NCBI RefSeq assembly: GCF_002224125.1 | Contig: NZ_NCSM01000072.1 | Span: 1-64,000, forward strand | Source: Streptomyces sp. NBS 14/10 | Lineage (GTDB): Bacteria; Actinomycetota; Actinomycetes; Streptomycetales; Streptomycetaceae | Direction: 5' to 3' | DNA length: 64,000 nt | Shown: positions 44,851-53,406 of the stretch, one piece after another | Numbering within the stretch: the first letter of the stretch is position 1 | How the letters are laid out: every line of letters begins with the position of its first letter | Position numbers and translations under genes: made by a program | Notes under the pieces: generated by a model | The model's input: only the letters and a program-made list of their open reading frames with translations | The model's database searches: none | What the model was told of the DNA's origin: nothing

Positions 44851-45885
44851 TCAGTTCTCGCCGGGTGACGCGAGCAGTTCCCGTACGGCCCGGCCGATGA
44901 ACTCGACGTCGTCGGGGTTGGCTCCGGCACCCGTCAGATGGCCCCACTCGCCGGGGATGACCCGTACGTCACCGCCCGGGATATGGCCCGACGCCCATGC
45001 CTCGTCCCCGGGCGGGAAGTAGAGGTCCTTCTGCGCCGGCATGGCGAGCGTCCTGGCGGTGATGGTGCCGAGCGCCTTGACGACGTCCCCACCGGCCCCC
45101 TCCGTCGCGCCGACGTCCGCGTGCTGCCAGGTCCAGAGCATCGCGAGCAGGTCGTTGGTGTCCTGCCCGGCGAAGTTGGGCTCCCAGAATCCGACGAGGA
45201 AGTCGTCGAGGGATTCGAACCCCAGCGTGCGGTAGCGCTCGTTCCAGTAGAACGCCTGCGAGAAGCCCCAACCGGCGTACACCCTGGCGAATGCCCGGAG
45301 CCCCGCCGCGTACCCCGGAGCCTCGCGGCCTCGGCGCCATTCGGGGTCCGCGGTGAGCACCGCCCTCAGCCCCTCGATGAACACGGCGTTGTGCGGCGCG
45401 GTCTTCGACGATCCGCAGAACGGCAGGGCGCGGGCGACCATGTCCGGATACGAGACCGCCCACTGGTAGGTCTGCTGCGCGCCCATGGAGCAGCCGATCA
45501 CGAGCTCGAGGCGTTCGATGCCGAAGTGGCCGTGGACCAGCTCGTGTTGGGCGCGCACGTTGTCGCGCATCGTGATGTGGGGGAAGTCGGCCCCGGCCTG
45601 GGGCGCGGACGTGTTGGAGGGAGAGGAGGAGAGACCGTTGCCGAAGAGGTTCGGCACGATGACGAAGTAGCGGTCGGTGTCCAGCGGCCGGCCGGGGCCG
45701 ATCAGCCATTCGTGGGAGGTGTGGTCACCGGCGAACCAGGTGGGGAGCAGGACGGCGTTGGACTTGTCGGGCGCCAGCTCGCCGTGCGTTTGGTAGGCGA
45801 GGCGGGCCGGGGCGAGCGCGCCGCCCGTCTCCAGGCGGAAGTCGGGCAGTTCGAGGACCGAGTAGTCGCTTGACGTGGTGCTCAT
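44851..45885 (-). CDS. MetX-like alpha/beta hydrolase (homoserine O-acetyltransferase family)
   Basis: 344 aa from the ATG at 45885. Alpha/beta-hydrolase core with nucleophile Ser in VIGCSMGAQQTYQWA, Asp in MPAQKDLYFPPGD and His in GEWGHLTG, and the family N-terminus GGALAPARLAYQTHGE. The MetX fold acylates homoserine or, in relatives, hydrolyses esters. As the last gene of a LacI-controlled nitrilase/amidase operon it is more likely a catabolic acyl hydrolase than a methionine enzyme. Spacing to the amidase gene is 35 nt. Confidence 0.85.
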   Translation of the reverse strand: MSTTSSDYSVLELPDFRLETGGALAPARLAYQTHGELAPDKSNAVLLPTWFAGDHTSHEWLIGPGRPLDTDRYFVIVPNLFGNGLSSSPSNTSAPQAGADFPHITMRDNVRAQHELVHGHFGIERLELVIGCSMGAQQTYQWAVSYPDMVARALPFCGSSKTAPHNAVFIEGLRAVLTADPEWRRGREAPGYAAGLRAFARVYAGWGFSQAFYWNERYRTLGFESLDDFLVGFWEPNFAGQDTNDLLAMLWTWQHADVGATEGAGGDVVKALGTITARTLAMPAQKDLYFPPGDEAWASGHIPGGDVRVIPGEWGHLTGAGANPDDVEFIGRAVRELLASPGEN

Positions 45886-45920
45886 GGGATGTCCTTGTTC
45901 CGTGTGCTGTTGGTTCGTGG

Positions 45921-47267
45921 TCAGCGGGTCAGGCGGTCGGCGATGGCGGCCACCCGGGTCTCGTCTCCGGGGCGGCAGACGAGTTGCAGCGCGACGGGCA
46001 GACCGTCGACGGAGCCGACCGGGATGCTGAAGGCGGGCAGGCCCAGGAGGTTCCATGGGCTGGTGAGGGAGAGCAGCGCATCGCGTACGGGGGTGCCGCG
46101 ACCGGCCGCGCCCAGTTCACGTGCGCCCAGTTCACGTGCGCCGAGCGGGGGCGCGGTGATCGGAACGGTCGGCAGCGCCAGGACGTCGTGCCGGTCGAAG
46201 AGCTCCCCGACGAGGGGAGTGACGGCCTTACGGGTGTCGAACGCCGCCGCGTACCGCTCGGCAGGGATGGCGGCCGCGGCCTGGAGCCGGCGCAGCACTT
46301 CCCCGTCGTACAGGCCGGGCGCGCGCTCCATGCGCTGTGCGTGCACCTCGACCGCCTCGGTGCTCTGAATGGCCAAGAAGGCTTCGCGGCCGGCTTGCGC
46401 CTGGCTCCACACCGCGTCGGGTACGGCGCCGACCGCCGCCTCCAAGGCACGCCGCACCGTCGCCGCCACGCGGGGATCCCCCGCTACCGGCGCCTCCTCC
46501 GTCAGCCATCCGATGCGGCCGGTGTCCGGGGTGCGGGTGCCCTCGGGCCCGGTCGGCGCCGGCTCCGCCAACGCCTCGTAGACGGTGAGGCAGTCCCGCA
46601 CCGTGGGGGCGTGGACGCCGACGTGGTCGAGGGTCCGGGAGAGGGGCAGCACGCCTTCCGTCGATATCGCGCCGTGGGCGGGTTTGAAGCCGACGACGCC
46701 GCAGAGGGCGGCGGGGATACGGACGGATCCGCCGGTGTCCGTGCCGAGCGCGAACGCCACCATCCCCGCGGCCACGGCGGCGGCGCTTCCTCCGCTCGAA
46801 CCTCCGGACATCCTTGTGAGATCCCGGGGGTTGCGCGTCGGACCGTGGACGGAGCGGTCCCCCGTCGGCCCGTACGCGAACTCATGCGTCGTCGTCTTGC
46901 CGACGATCACCGCACCGGCCTGGCGCAGCCGTCGTACGCAAGCGGCGTCGGCGCGGGCGACGCGGCCGTCGTCGAGGTGGGCCGAGCCCGCCGTGGTGGG
47001 CAGGCCGGCCACGTCGATCATGTCCTTGATGCCGGTGGGCAGGCCGTGCAGTGGTCCGCGGTCAAGCCCGTCGCCGAGCTCGCGGTCGGCCTGGTGCGCC
47101 GCCGCCAGCGCCCCTTCCGTGTCCACATGGGCGAAGGCGTTCACCCGGGGGTTGGCCCGGGCGATGGACTCCAGGGCGCGACGGGTGAGTTCGGCCGACG
47201 TGGTCCGCCCCGACCGCAGATCCGTGGCCAGTTCGTCGATCGTGCGGTCGGTGAAGTAGCTGGTCAT
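45921..47267 (-). CDS. Amidase-signature family amidase
   Basis: 448 aa. Catalytic Ser-cisSer-Lys triad in GIKDMIDVAG (Lys), MSGGSSGGSAAAVAAG (cis-Ser) and GTDTGGSVRIPAALCG (nucleophile Ser). Hydrolyses a carboxamide to acid plus ammonia. The neighbouring nitrilase and MetX-like genes suggest stepwise degradation of an N-containing compound. Second-to-last gene of the operon. Confidence 0.93.
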   Translation of the reverse strand: MTSYFTDRTIDELATDLRSGRTTSAELTRRALESIARANPRVNAFAHVDTEGALAAAHQADRELGDGLDRGPLHGLPTGIKDMIDVAGLPTTAGSAHLDDGRVARADAACVRRLRQAGAVIVGKTTTHEFAYGPTGDRSVHGPTRNPRDLTRMSGGSSGGSAAAVAAGMVAFALGTDTGGSVRIPAALCGVVGFKPAHGAISTEGVLPLSRTLDHVGVHAPTVRDCLTVYEALAEPAPTGPEGTRTPDTGRIGWLTEEAPVAGDPRVAATVRRALEAAVGAVPDAVWSQAQAGREAFLAIQSTEAVEVHAQRMERAPGLYDGEVLRRLQAAAAIPAERYAAAFDTRKAVTPLVGELFDRHDVLALPTVPITAPPLGARELGARELGAAGRGTPVRDALLSLTSPWNLLGLPAFSIPVGSVDGLPVALQLVCRPGDETRVAAIADRLTR

Positions 47268-47330
47268 GAGGGGGGTCCTTGTCGGGAGTCCGGATACGGG
47301 CGCGCACTGGGCCGTTCAGAGGCCGGTCGT

Positions 47331-48605
47331 TCAGAAGCCGGGGAACAGGCCCAGAAACGGGACGATCGTCGCCGTGCAGATCGCCATCGTCGCCGTATAG
47401 GCCACCATGGACTGGATGTACGAGGGCAGTCCGCGGGCCAACGCAGCGGCGAGCGGAGGGGCGGCCAGCGCGCCGAGGACCGCTCCGGCGGCGATCGAGG
47501 CGAGGGAGCCGCCGTAGGTGAGCACGGTGGCCGGGGTGACGGAGACGATCGGTACGAAGGTGGGGTACCAGCCGGCGCTCGCCCAGCGCCGGCGCCACAG
47601 GACGACGCCGCATACGGCCGCGAGGATCTGGGCCGCCATCATGTGCGGGAGCAGGCCGCTGCCGTAGGCGGCGGCGTCGGGGTTGAGCAGGAAGGTCGCG
47701 ACCGTGCCGAGCAGCAGGCCCGCGCCGGCCCACTCATTGCCGTAGAAGTGCGCCTCGGTGAAGTCGGCGAGCACTCTGCGGACCACCCAGCCCGCCCCCT
47801 GAGCAGGAGCCTCGGGGGCGGGGGCGGCAGCGGGCGCCGCGGGCAGGTCCGGCATCCACGGGAGGACGCGGCACAGCGCGAAGGCCACAGCCCCGCCCAG
47901 GCTCATGGCGCTGACGCTGCCCACGACCGGGGACAGGCCCCACGGCACGCACACCTCGTTGACCAGGAGCAGCGCCAACGGGGTCACCAGCGCAACACCC
48001 AGGACGGCCCCTGTGACGGCGACGCGCCAGCCGCGCCCGTACAGCACCACGACGGCCGGCGGGACGGAGACGAACGGGGCGAACGTCGGCTGCCAGGTGC
48101 CCGACGCGGTGAGCGTCCAGCCCCAGACGAGGTTGCTCAGCACCAGGCCCAGCCCGGCGCTCACCGCGACCCAGGGCCACAGCCCCGTGGCGCAGGCGAG
48201 CGGAAACCCACGGGCGCCACGGCCGCCACGGCCGCGGCCCTTGCGCGCGCCGAGATGGGCGAACGCGGCACCGCAGATCATGAGCAGTCCGCCGAGGGCC
48301 GACTTGTACAGCGTGGCCTCTGTGGTGTCCCCGAGGAGCCACCACAGCAGCCAGCGGGGCTCGGGATAGTCGAGTGACCAGTGGGAGTAGTCGGGGATGA
48401 GCGCGGGCAGCCGGGTCCCGACCGCCTTCAGGCATACGCCGACCAGTACGCCGGCCACGGCCGTCGCCGCGGCACCCACCCACAGGGGGGTGCCGCCGAC
48501 GCGTCGGTCCGGGAGGTCCGGGGCTATCTCGCCCGCTGCCTCGCCTGTCTTGCTCGTCTTGCCTGTCTTGCTCGTCTTGCTCGTCTTGCTCGTCTTGCCT
48601 GGCAC
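47331..48605 (-). CDS. Multi-helix membrane protein with internal duplication
   Basis: 424 aa from the GTG at 48605, about ten hydrophobic helices. The N-terminus is a KTS/KTG microsatellite (KTSKTSKTSKTGKTSKTG). The two halves repeat: DTTEATLYKSALGGLLMICG matches FTEAHFYGNEWAGAGLLLG, and WQPTFAPFVSVPPAVVVLYG matches WYPTFVPIVSVTPATVLTYG. This gives a pseudo-twofold carrier-like topology. No named family. Placed between nitrilase and amidase genes, it is the likely uptake permease for the operon's substrate. Confidence 0.7.
   Translation of the reverse strand: MPGKTSKTSKTSKTGKTSKTGEAAGEIAPDLPDRRVGGTPLWVGAAATAVAGVLVGVCLKAVGTRLPALIPDYSHWSLDYPEPRWLLWWLLGDTTEATLYKSALGGLLMICGAAFAHLGARKGRGRGGRGARGFPLACATGLWPWVAVSAGLGLVLSNLVWGWTLTASGTWQPTFAPFVSVPPAVVVLYGRGWRVAVTGAVLGVALVTPLALLLVNEVCVPWGLSPVVGSVSAMSLGGAVAFALCRVLPWMPDLPAAPAAAPAPEAPAQGAGWVVRRVLADFTEAHFYGNEWAGAGLLLGTVATFLLNPDAAAYGSGLLPHMMAAQILAAVCGVVLWRRRWASAGWYPTFVPIVSVTPATVLTYGGSLASIAAGAVLGALAAPPLAAALARGLPSYIQSMVAYTATMAICTATIVPFLGLFPGF
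48543..48596. repeat. 9-bp coding microsatellite, six units
   Basis: Six units of GC(C/T)(T/C)GTCTT in tandem (18-bp higher order) encode the KTS/KTG run at the membrane protein's N-terminus. Length is divisible by three, so slippage would change protein length without a frameshift. Confidence 0.85.
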
Positions 48606-48615
48606 GGGCCCCGCC

Positions 48616-49569
48616 TCATCGCGGGGCGGCAGGGCTCAGCGTGTAGCCGAGCATCGGGTCGTACAGGTCGGTGCGGCGGTCGCGGATCAGGTCGTTGAGC
48701 TGGTTCCAGATCGGGGCGCTACGGGCCGCGACGATGTCGATGTCGGCCGTCAGGATGCGTTCCTCGTCGGCCCCGGCCACCTCGCCGATGGGCCAGCCGT
48801 TGGTGCCCGCGATCAGTGAACACCCGAGGAAGCGCGCGTCCCGGTCCGTACCGATCCGGTTGGCCGCGGCGATGAAGACGTTGTTCACATGCGCCGCCGT
48901 CATGGTCAGGTAGGCGGCCATGCACCGCCCGGACTCGTCGAACATCGGCGGCGGGGTCCACACCCAGTTGTTGACGCTGCAGATGATGTCCGCCCCCTGC
49001 TGCGCGAGCAGCCGCGGAACCTCCGGGAACCAGATGTCCCAGCAGATGAGGAGGCCGATACGGCCGATCGGCGTGTCGAATACGGGGAAGCCGAGGTCGC
49101 CCGGTTCGAACCAGAGCTTTTCCGTGTTCCACAGATGGGTCTTGCGGTAGTGGCCCACATATCCGTCCGAGCCGACCAGTACGGCGGTGTCGTACAGGCG
49201 CACACCGTCCCGTTCGACCAGCCCACCGACGAGGTGGACCCCGCGCTCACGGGCGAATGCCTCCCAGGCGCGGACGGTCTCCCCGGAGGGCACCTCCTCG
49301 GCGTGCTCATATGCCTCGGCCCGGGTGGCGAACGTATAGCCCGTGGCGCTCAGTTCGGGCAGCACGATGAGGGTGGCCCCGTCGTCGGCGGCCCGGGCCG
49401 CCAGGTCCAGGCCGAGCTCGACGTTCTGGCGGCGGTTCGCCACTCCCACCTGTGCGTCGCACTGCACGACGGCGACTCTGGCGGGGCTGACCCGGCGGTC
49501 CGCACCGGGGACGTGGGGCGGTACGGCGGGGTCGGGGTGCGGTGTGGCGGGGTTCGGGGAAGTGCTCAC
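48616..49569 (-). CDS. Nitrilase-superfamily carbon-nitrogen hydrolase
   Basis: 317 aa from the GTG at 49569 with GAGAGGTGAG upstream. Glu-Lys-Cys catalytic centre: LIVLPELSATGY (Glu), GHYRKTHLWNTEK (Lys) and LLICWDIWFPEVPR (Cys). Hydrolyses a nitrile, amide or N-carbamoyl group. First gene of the LacI-regulated operon; its membrane-protein, amidase and hydrolase neighbours fit import and stepwise degradation of one substrate. The start excludes an upstream extension that would run through the operator. Confidence 0.92.
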   Translation of the reverse strand: MSTSPNPATPHPDPAVPPHVPGADRRVSPARVAVVQCDAQVGVANRRQNVELGLDLAARAADDGATLIVLPELSATGYTFATRAEAYEHAEEVPSGETVRAWEAFARERGVHLVGGLVERDGVRLYDTAVLVGSDGYVGHYRKTHLWNTEKLWFEPGDLGFPVFDTPIGRIGLLICWDIWFPEVPRLLAQQGADIICSVNNWVWTPPPMFDESGRCMAAYLTMTAAHVNNVFIAAANRIGTDRDARFLGCSLIAGTNGWPIGEVAGADEERILTADIDIVAARSAPIWNQLNDLIRDRRTDLYDPMLGYTLSPAAPR

Positions 49570-49591
49570 GGCTCTCACCTCTCGTCGTTTG

Positions 49592-49605
49592 CCCAAACGT
49601 TTGGG
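49592..49605. promoter_or_regulatory. LacI-type operator O1
   Basis: CCCAAACGTTTGGG, a perfect 14-bp palindrome with central CG, as typical for LacI/GalR operators; 23 bp before the nitrilase start. Confidence 0.9.
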
Positions 49606-49620
49606 TGCCTGAAGAAGAAA

Positions 49621-49647
49621 CCCAAACGTTTGGCCCAATCGTTTGGG
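49621..49647. promoter_or_regulatory. LacI-type operators O2 and O3, abutting
   Basis: CCCAAACGTTTGGC (49621-49634) and CCCAATCGTTTGGG (49634-49647) share their border base. O2 and O3 differ from O1 at one position each. Together they give three sites within 56 bp, allowing cooperative repression of both the operon and the regulator. Confidence 0.88.
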
Positions 49648-49722
49648 TTATGATGGGCACGCACTCGAAACGTCGTCAAGAGCAGCGGCCGAGACGTTGG
49701 CGGCAGAAGGCAGAGAAGACAG

Positions 49723-50739
49723 ATGGCAGACGGTGCACGGCCGGTCACCCTGCAGTCCATAGCCAAGGAGCTGGGGCTCCACGTCTCCACGGTGTCCCGC
49801 ATCCTGAACGGACCGGCGGCCACCGGGGCGCGGGCAGCCTCCACCGTCACCGCCGACCGGGTCCGCCGACTCGCCGCCGAGCTGGGCTACCGGCCCGACC
49901 CGCACGCCACCGGGCTGCGCACCCGCCGCTCCAATCTGATCGGCGTACTCGTGCCCCGCATGTCCGACCTGGTCCTCGCCATGATCCATGAGGGCATCGA
50001 GGAAGCGGCCACCGCCAAGGGGCTCTCCACCATCGCGGTCAACACCTTCGACCGGCCCGAGACCCGCCGGGCGCGCACCGACATGCTCATCGCCCGCCGC
50101 ACCGACGGCCTGATCTTCGGCGACGCCCGGGTGCAGGACGACTTCCTGGCCGAGATCGCCGCCCGCGGGACACCCTTCGTCCTGGTCAACCGGCACTCGG
50201 CGGACCACCCCTCGGTCACCTGCGACGACCGGCTCGGCGGCCGGCTGGCGGCCGACCACCTCCTGGGGCTCGGCCACCGGGACATCGCGATCATCGCGGG
50301 CGAACCGCATGCGAGCACGGGGGTGGACCGCGTCGAGGGCTTCCTCGAGCGCTGCGCCGAAAAAGGGGTCACGGTCCCGCCCCGCCGGATCGCCCACGGC
50401 GGTTTCGACACGGCGGCGGGCCGCGCGGCCGCCGACCGCCTGCTCACCACCGACCCCGAGCTCACCGCGGTCTTCGCCGTCAACGACTTCGCCGCGATCG
50501 GCGCGCTGGGCGCGGCGCGGGACCGCGGTCTGCGCGTCGGCGACGACCTGGCGGTCATGGGCTACAACGACACCCCACTCGCCGCCGAGCTTCCACTCCC
50601 CCTGACCAGCGTGTCGTCGTCCACGCACGAGATGGGACGCCGAGCGCTCGCCATGCTCGTACGGATCCTCGCCGGGGAGCAGCCCCCCTCGGAACGGCTG
50701 CGCCCCCGGCTCACCGCCCGCGCCTCCACGGGCTGCTGA
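49723..50739 (+). CDS. LacI/GalR-family transcriptional regulator
   Basis: 338 aa. N-terminal HTH TLQSIAKELGLHVSTVSRIL, hinge YRPDPHATGLRTRRSNLIGV, and a periplasmic-binding-protein-like ligand domain. It faces the nitrilase operon and lies 75 bp downstream of the last operator, so it very likely represses the operon and itself. The inducer is presumably the substrate or a product of the pathway. Confidence 0.94.
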   Translation: MADGARPVTLQSIAKELGLHVSTVSRILNGPAATGARAASTVTADRVRRLAAELGYRPDPHATGLRTRRSNLIGVLVPRMSDLVLAMIHEGIEEAATAKGLSTIAVNTFDRPETRRARTDMLIARRTDGLIFGDARVQDDFLAEIAARGTPFVLVNRHSADHPSVTCDDRLGGRLAADHLLGLGHRDIAIIAGEPHASTGVDRVEGFLERCAEKGVTVPPRRIAHGGFDTAAGRAAADRLLTTDPELTAVFAVNDFAAIGALGAARDRGLRVGDDLAVMGYNDTPLAAELPLPLTSVSSSTHEMGRRALAMLVRILAGEQPPSERLRPRLTARASTGC

Positions 50740-50805
50740 CCCCGCGGAGGCGTACGGACGTACGGGCGTGCTGGCGTACGGGCGTGCTGGCGGGGTCTAC
50801 GGGCC

Positions 50806-51765
50806 TCAGCCGAGGACGCGTACGGGCGAGCCGTCGAGGAAGGCACGGATGTCCTCGACGGCGTCGCCGTAGTACCGGCGGTAGTTGTCCTGGGAGACAT
50901 AGCCCAGATGTGGGGTGGCCAGCAGCCGGGGCGCGGTGCGCATGGGGTGGTCCGCCGGAAGGGGTTCGACGTCGAACACATCGACCCCCGCCCCGGCGAA
51001 GGCGCCGCGCCGCAGGGCGTCGACCAGCGCGTCCTGGTCGACGATGGCGGCCCGGGAGGTGTTGACGAGGTACGCGGTCGGCTTGAGCAGGGCCAGCTCG
51101 GCGGCGCCCAGCAGCCCGCGGGTGCGGTCGCTCAGCGCGAGGTGGATGGAGACCACATCGCTGGCGGCCAGCAGCTCCTCCTTGGAACCGGCGAGCGCCA
51201 CCCCGACCTCGTCGGCCCGCTGCCGCGTCAGATTCTGGCTCCAGGCCGTCACCTCCATCCCGAAGGCCTGCCCGATCCCCGCCACCCGGCTGCCGATCTT
51301 GCCCAGGCCCAGCAGCCCCAGCCGACGGCCGTGCAGATCCGCGCCGACCGTGCTCTGCCAGGGCCCGCCCGTACGCAGAGCGGTGTTCTCGACGACCAGG
51401 CCCCGGGCCAGGCCGAGGATCAGCGCCCAGGTCAGCTCGACCGGCGGCGCCTGGGCGCTGGCGGTGCCGCAGACCGTCACGCCGTGGCGCTCGGCCGCGG
51501 CGTAGTCGATCACCGAGTTGCGCATCCCTGAGGCGATCAGCAGCTTCAGCTTGGGCAGCCGGGAGAGCAGCGAGGCGGGAAAGGCCACGCGCTCGCGCAA
51601 GGTCACGATGAGATCGAAGTCGGCCAGAGCCGCGGCGAGTTCATCCTCGGTGCCGAAGTGCTCGGTGAAGCTCAGCACCTCCACCCGATCCAGGACGGGC
51701 GTCCAGTCGGCGCTGGTCATGGCCACCCCCTGGAAGTCGTCGAGCACCGCACAGCGCAGCTTCAT
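50806..51765 (-). CDS. D-2-hydroxyacid dehydrogenase family protein
   Basis: 319 aa. Rossmann GLLGLGKIGSRVAGIGQAFG, catalytic Arg in VNTSRAAIVDQDAL, Glu in DVFDVEPLPADHPM and His in ATPHLGYVSQDNYRR. Reduces a 2-oxoacid or oxidises a D-2-hydroxyacid with NAD(P). Convergent with the LacI gene; it may process an acid released by the nitrilase operon, but no shared regulatory site is seen. The 66-bp gap has a 16-bp GTACGGGCGTGCTGGC-like repeat. Confidence 0.92.
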   Translation of the reverse strand: MKLRCAVLDDFQGVAMTSADWTPVLDRVEVLSFTEHFGTEDELAAALADFDLIVTLRERVAFPASLLSRLPKLKLLIASGMRNSVIDYAAAERHGVTVCGTASAQAPPVELTWALILGLARGLVVENTALRTGGPWQSTVGADLHGRRLGLLGLGKIGSRVAGIGQAFGMEVTAWSQNLTRQRADEVGVALAGSKEELLAASDVVSIHLALSDRTRGLLGAAELALLKPTAYLVNTSRAAIVDQDALVDALRRGAFAGAGVDVFDVEPLPADHPMRTAPRLLATPHLGYVSQDNYRRYYGDAVEDIRAFLDGSPVRVLG

Positions 51766-51870
51766 TCCGCTCCCTCACCGCGGCTTTCCGCGTTATGTTG
51801 TCCGTTTCGTTGTCCGGGCACGGCCTGTGAGGCTGTTCCCGGCACAGGTTTATCGGGAATACTGCCCGCC

Positions 51871-52563
51871 GTGGAGCAGCGCATAGGACCGAGCACCCCG
51901 CCCGTGCCCGCCGCCGGGTTCGATCCGGCGTACATCCCGGGCATCACGGCCCCGCGCCCTGATGAGCCAAAGGAGGCAGCCGAGCCCTCACCCGAGGACG
52001 CCGTCCCTGACGAGGCCGCGGTCGCCGCGGATGACGTCGATGCCGTCGATGACGAGCGGGCCGAATCCGCGGACGCGGCCGAAGAGGACACCGCCGAAGC
52101 CGAGACCGCCGACGCCGAGGCGAAGGCCGAGGACGGAGACGAGGAGGAGGCCGACGGCCCCGACTTCAAGGCCTCCGACCACCGCGGCTCGATCAGCGCC
52201 GGCCGTCGCGGGGTCACCCTCCTGCTGGACGGCGAGACGGCCGAGTTCGACTGGAGCGAGATCGGCGCGGTCGAGATCGACACCCCGCGGTTCGGGCGCC
52301 GGTTCTCCGTCACGGTCTACACGACCGCCCGTCGCTGGTACTCAGCCGATATCGCGGCGTCGTCGAGGAAGTCCCTCAAGGAATGGACGACGGAACTCGA
52401 CGCGGTCCTGGACACCTACTTCGAGGACACGAAGCCCGAGGACACGAAGGCCAAGGACAAGGCCGAGCCCGAGGACGCCGAGCCCGAGAAGACCGAGCCC
52501 GAGGACGCCGAGTCGTCGGACACCGAGTCCGAGGCCACCGAGCCCTCAGACGCCAAGTCCTGA
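51871..52563 (+). CDS. Acidic-tail protein with central beta-domain
   Basis: 230 aa from the GTG at 51871. A Pro-rich start leads to a long Ala/Glu/Asp tract (residues about 25-95), a central folded unit of about 85 residues (ISAGRRGVTLLLDGETAEFD, WSEIGAVEIDTPRFGRRFSV, YTTARRWYSADIAASS) that resembles a PH-like fold, and a C-terminal acidic/Pro repeat (PEDAEPEKTEPEDAE). No family assigned. Ends at a strong terminator. Confidence 0.65.
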   Translation: MEQRIGPSTPPVPAAGFDPAYIPGITAPRPDEPKEAAEPSPEDAVPDEAAVAADDVDAVDDERAESADAAEEDTAEAETADAEAKAEDGDEEEADGPDFKASDHRGSISAGRRGVTLLLDGETAEFDWSEIGAVEIDTPRFGRRFSVTVYTTARRWYSADIAASSRKSLKEWTTELDAVLDTYFEDTKPEDTKAKDKAEPEDAEPEKTEPEDAESSDTESEATEPSDAKS

Positions 52564-52570
52564 GGCGTCC

Positions 52571-52607
52571 CCGCGCGGCCGCCGGGGTCACCCCGGCGGC
52601 CGCGCGG
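52571..52607. terminator. 17-bp perfect bidirectional terminator
   Basis: A perfect 17-bp stem (52571-52587 with 52591-52607) with a TCA triloop, between stops at 52563 and 52612 of convergent genes. Confidence 0.9.
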
Positions 52608-52611
52608 CGGC

Positions 52612-53280
52612 TCAGGAGCGCGGCAGCACACCGAGTGCCTGGGCGGTCGGGGCGGAGTCCGGCGTGAAGGAGACCGCCACCAGCGGGGCGTCCAGGCCGG
52701 GGTCGGAGACGGTGAGCACGAGGACCGGATAGTCGGCCGCGTCGTTGCTGCGGGGCGGGGTGGACGCCATGAGGTCGGACATCGAGTAGCCGTGTCGCAG
52801 CGCCGAGGGCGGCAGCTCGACCATGAAGCGCAGCGGCTGCTCGCGGGTGACGCGTATCGCCCCGTCCTTGGCGGCGGATGTCTCGACGGACTTCGGCGAC
52901 AGCCCCTTGGCCTCCGCCATCAGGCCCTTCCCGTGCGGGGCGCAGAAGCGGACCGACACCCCTCTCCGCGCGAGTGGCGTGTGGAGGACGAGCGGGTTAC
53001 GGCCCACGTTGATGCTCGCCCCTATGGTGAAGTGCTTTTCGCCACCCAGCGGGGACTTCGAGGAGTATCCGTGGCTGAGCGTGACCAGTCGCGGCTCCTC
53101 CTCATCCCAGACCGAGGGGTGGGGCGCGTCCTTCACACAGGGATCGTCGGCGGGCCATGGTGCGGCTTCGCCGGCCGCGCCGGCCGTGTCCCGCGAGCCG
53201 CGGGTGCCCAGGTACACCAGGGTGAGCAGGCTCAGGACCAGCGCCGCGATCAGCGCGTACGAGCGCCGTGACAGGTTCAA
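52612..53280 (-). CDS. Membrane-anchored hypothetical protein
   Basis: 222 aa from a TTG with AAGGAGGGGGAG directly upstream. One N-terminal helix (YALIAALVLSLLTLVYLG), then a predicted external domain with strands FTIGASINVGRNPLVLHTPL and GVSVRFCAPHGKGLM and two Cys likely to pair. No family recognised; export and anchoring fit a lipid-facing sensor or binding protein. Confidence 0.6.
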   Translation of the reverse strand: MNLSRRSYALIAALVLSLLTLVYLGTRGSRDTAGAAGEAAPWPADDPCVKDAPHPSVWDEEEPRLVTLSHGYSSKSPLGGEKHFTIGASINVGRNPLVLHTPLARRGVSVRFCAPHGKGLMAEAKGLSPKSVETSAAKDGAIRVTREQPLRFMVELPPSALRHGYSMSDLMASTPPRSNDAADYPVLVLTVSDPGLDAPLVAVSFTPDSAPTAQALGVLPRS

Positions 53281-53346
53281 CTCCCCCTCCTTGCCCCATC
53301 TTGTCCGGTCCGGTCATCCAACCATGCCCGACTGACAAGACGGCGA

Positions 53347-53380
53347 GCCGCCCGCCAACCCCCATGGGTGGGCGGGCGGC
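53347..53380. terminator. Hairpin terminator downstream of the MacB-like gene
   Basis: GCCGCCCGCC / GGCGGGCGGC with an ACCC/GGGT inner pairing, located between the permease stop (53407) and the divergent-facing gene start (53280). Confidence 0.75.
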
Positions 53381-53406
53381 CCTCATAACGGCCACAGCGG
53401 GCCTGT

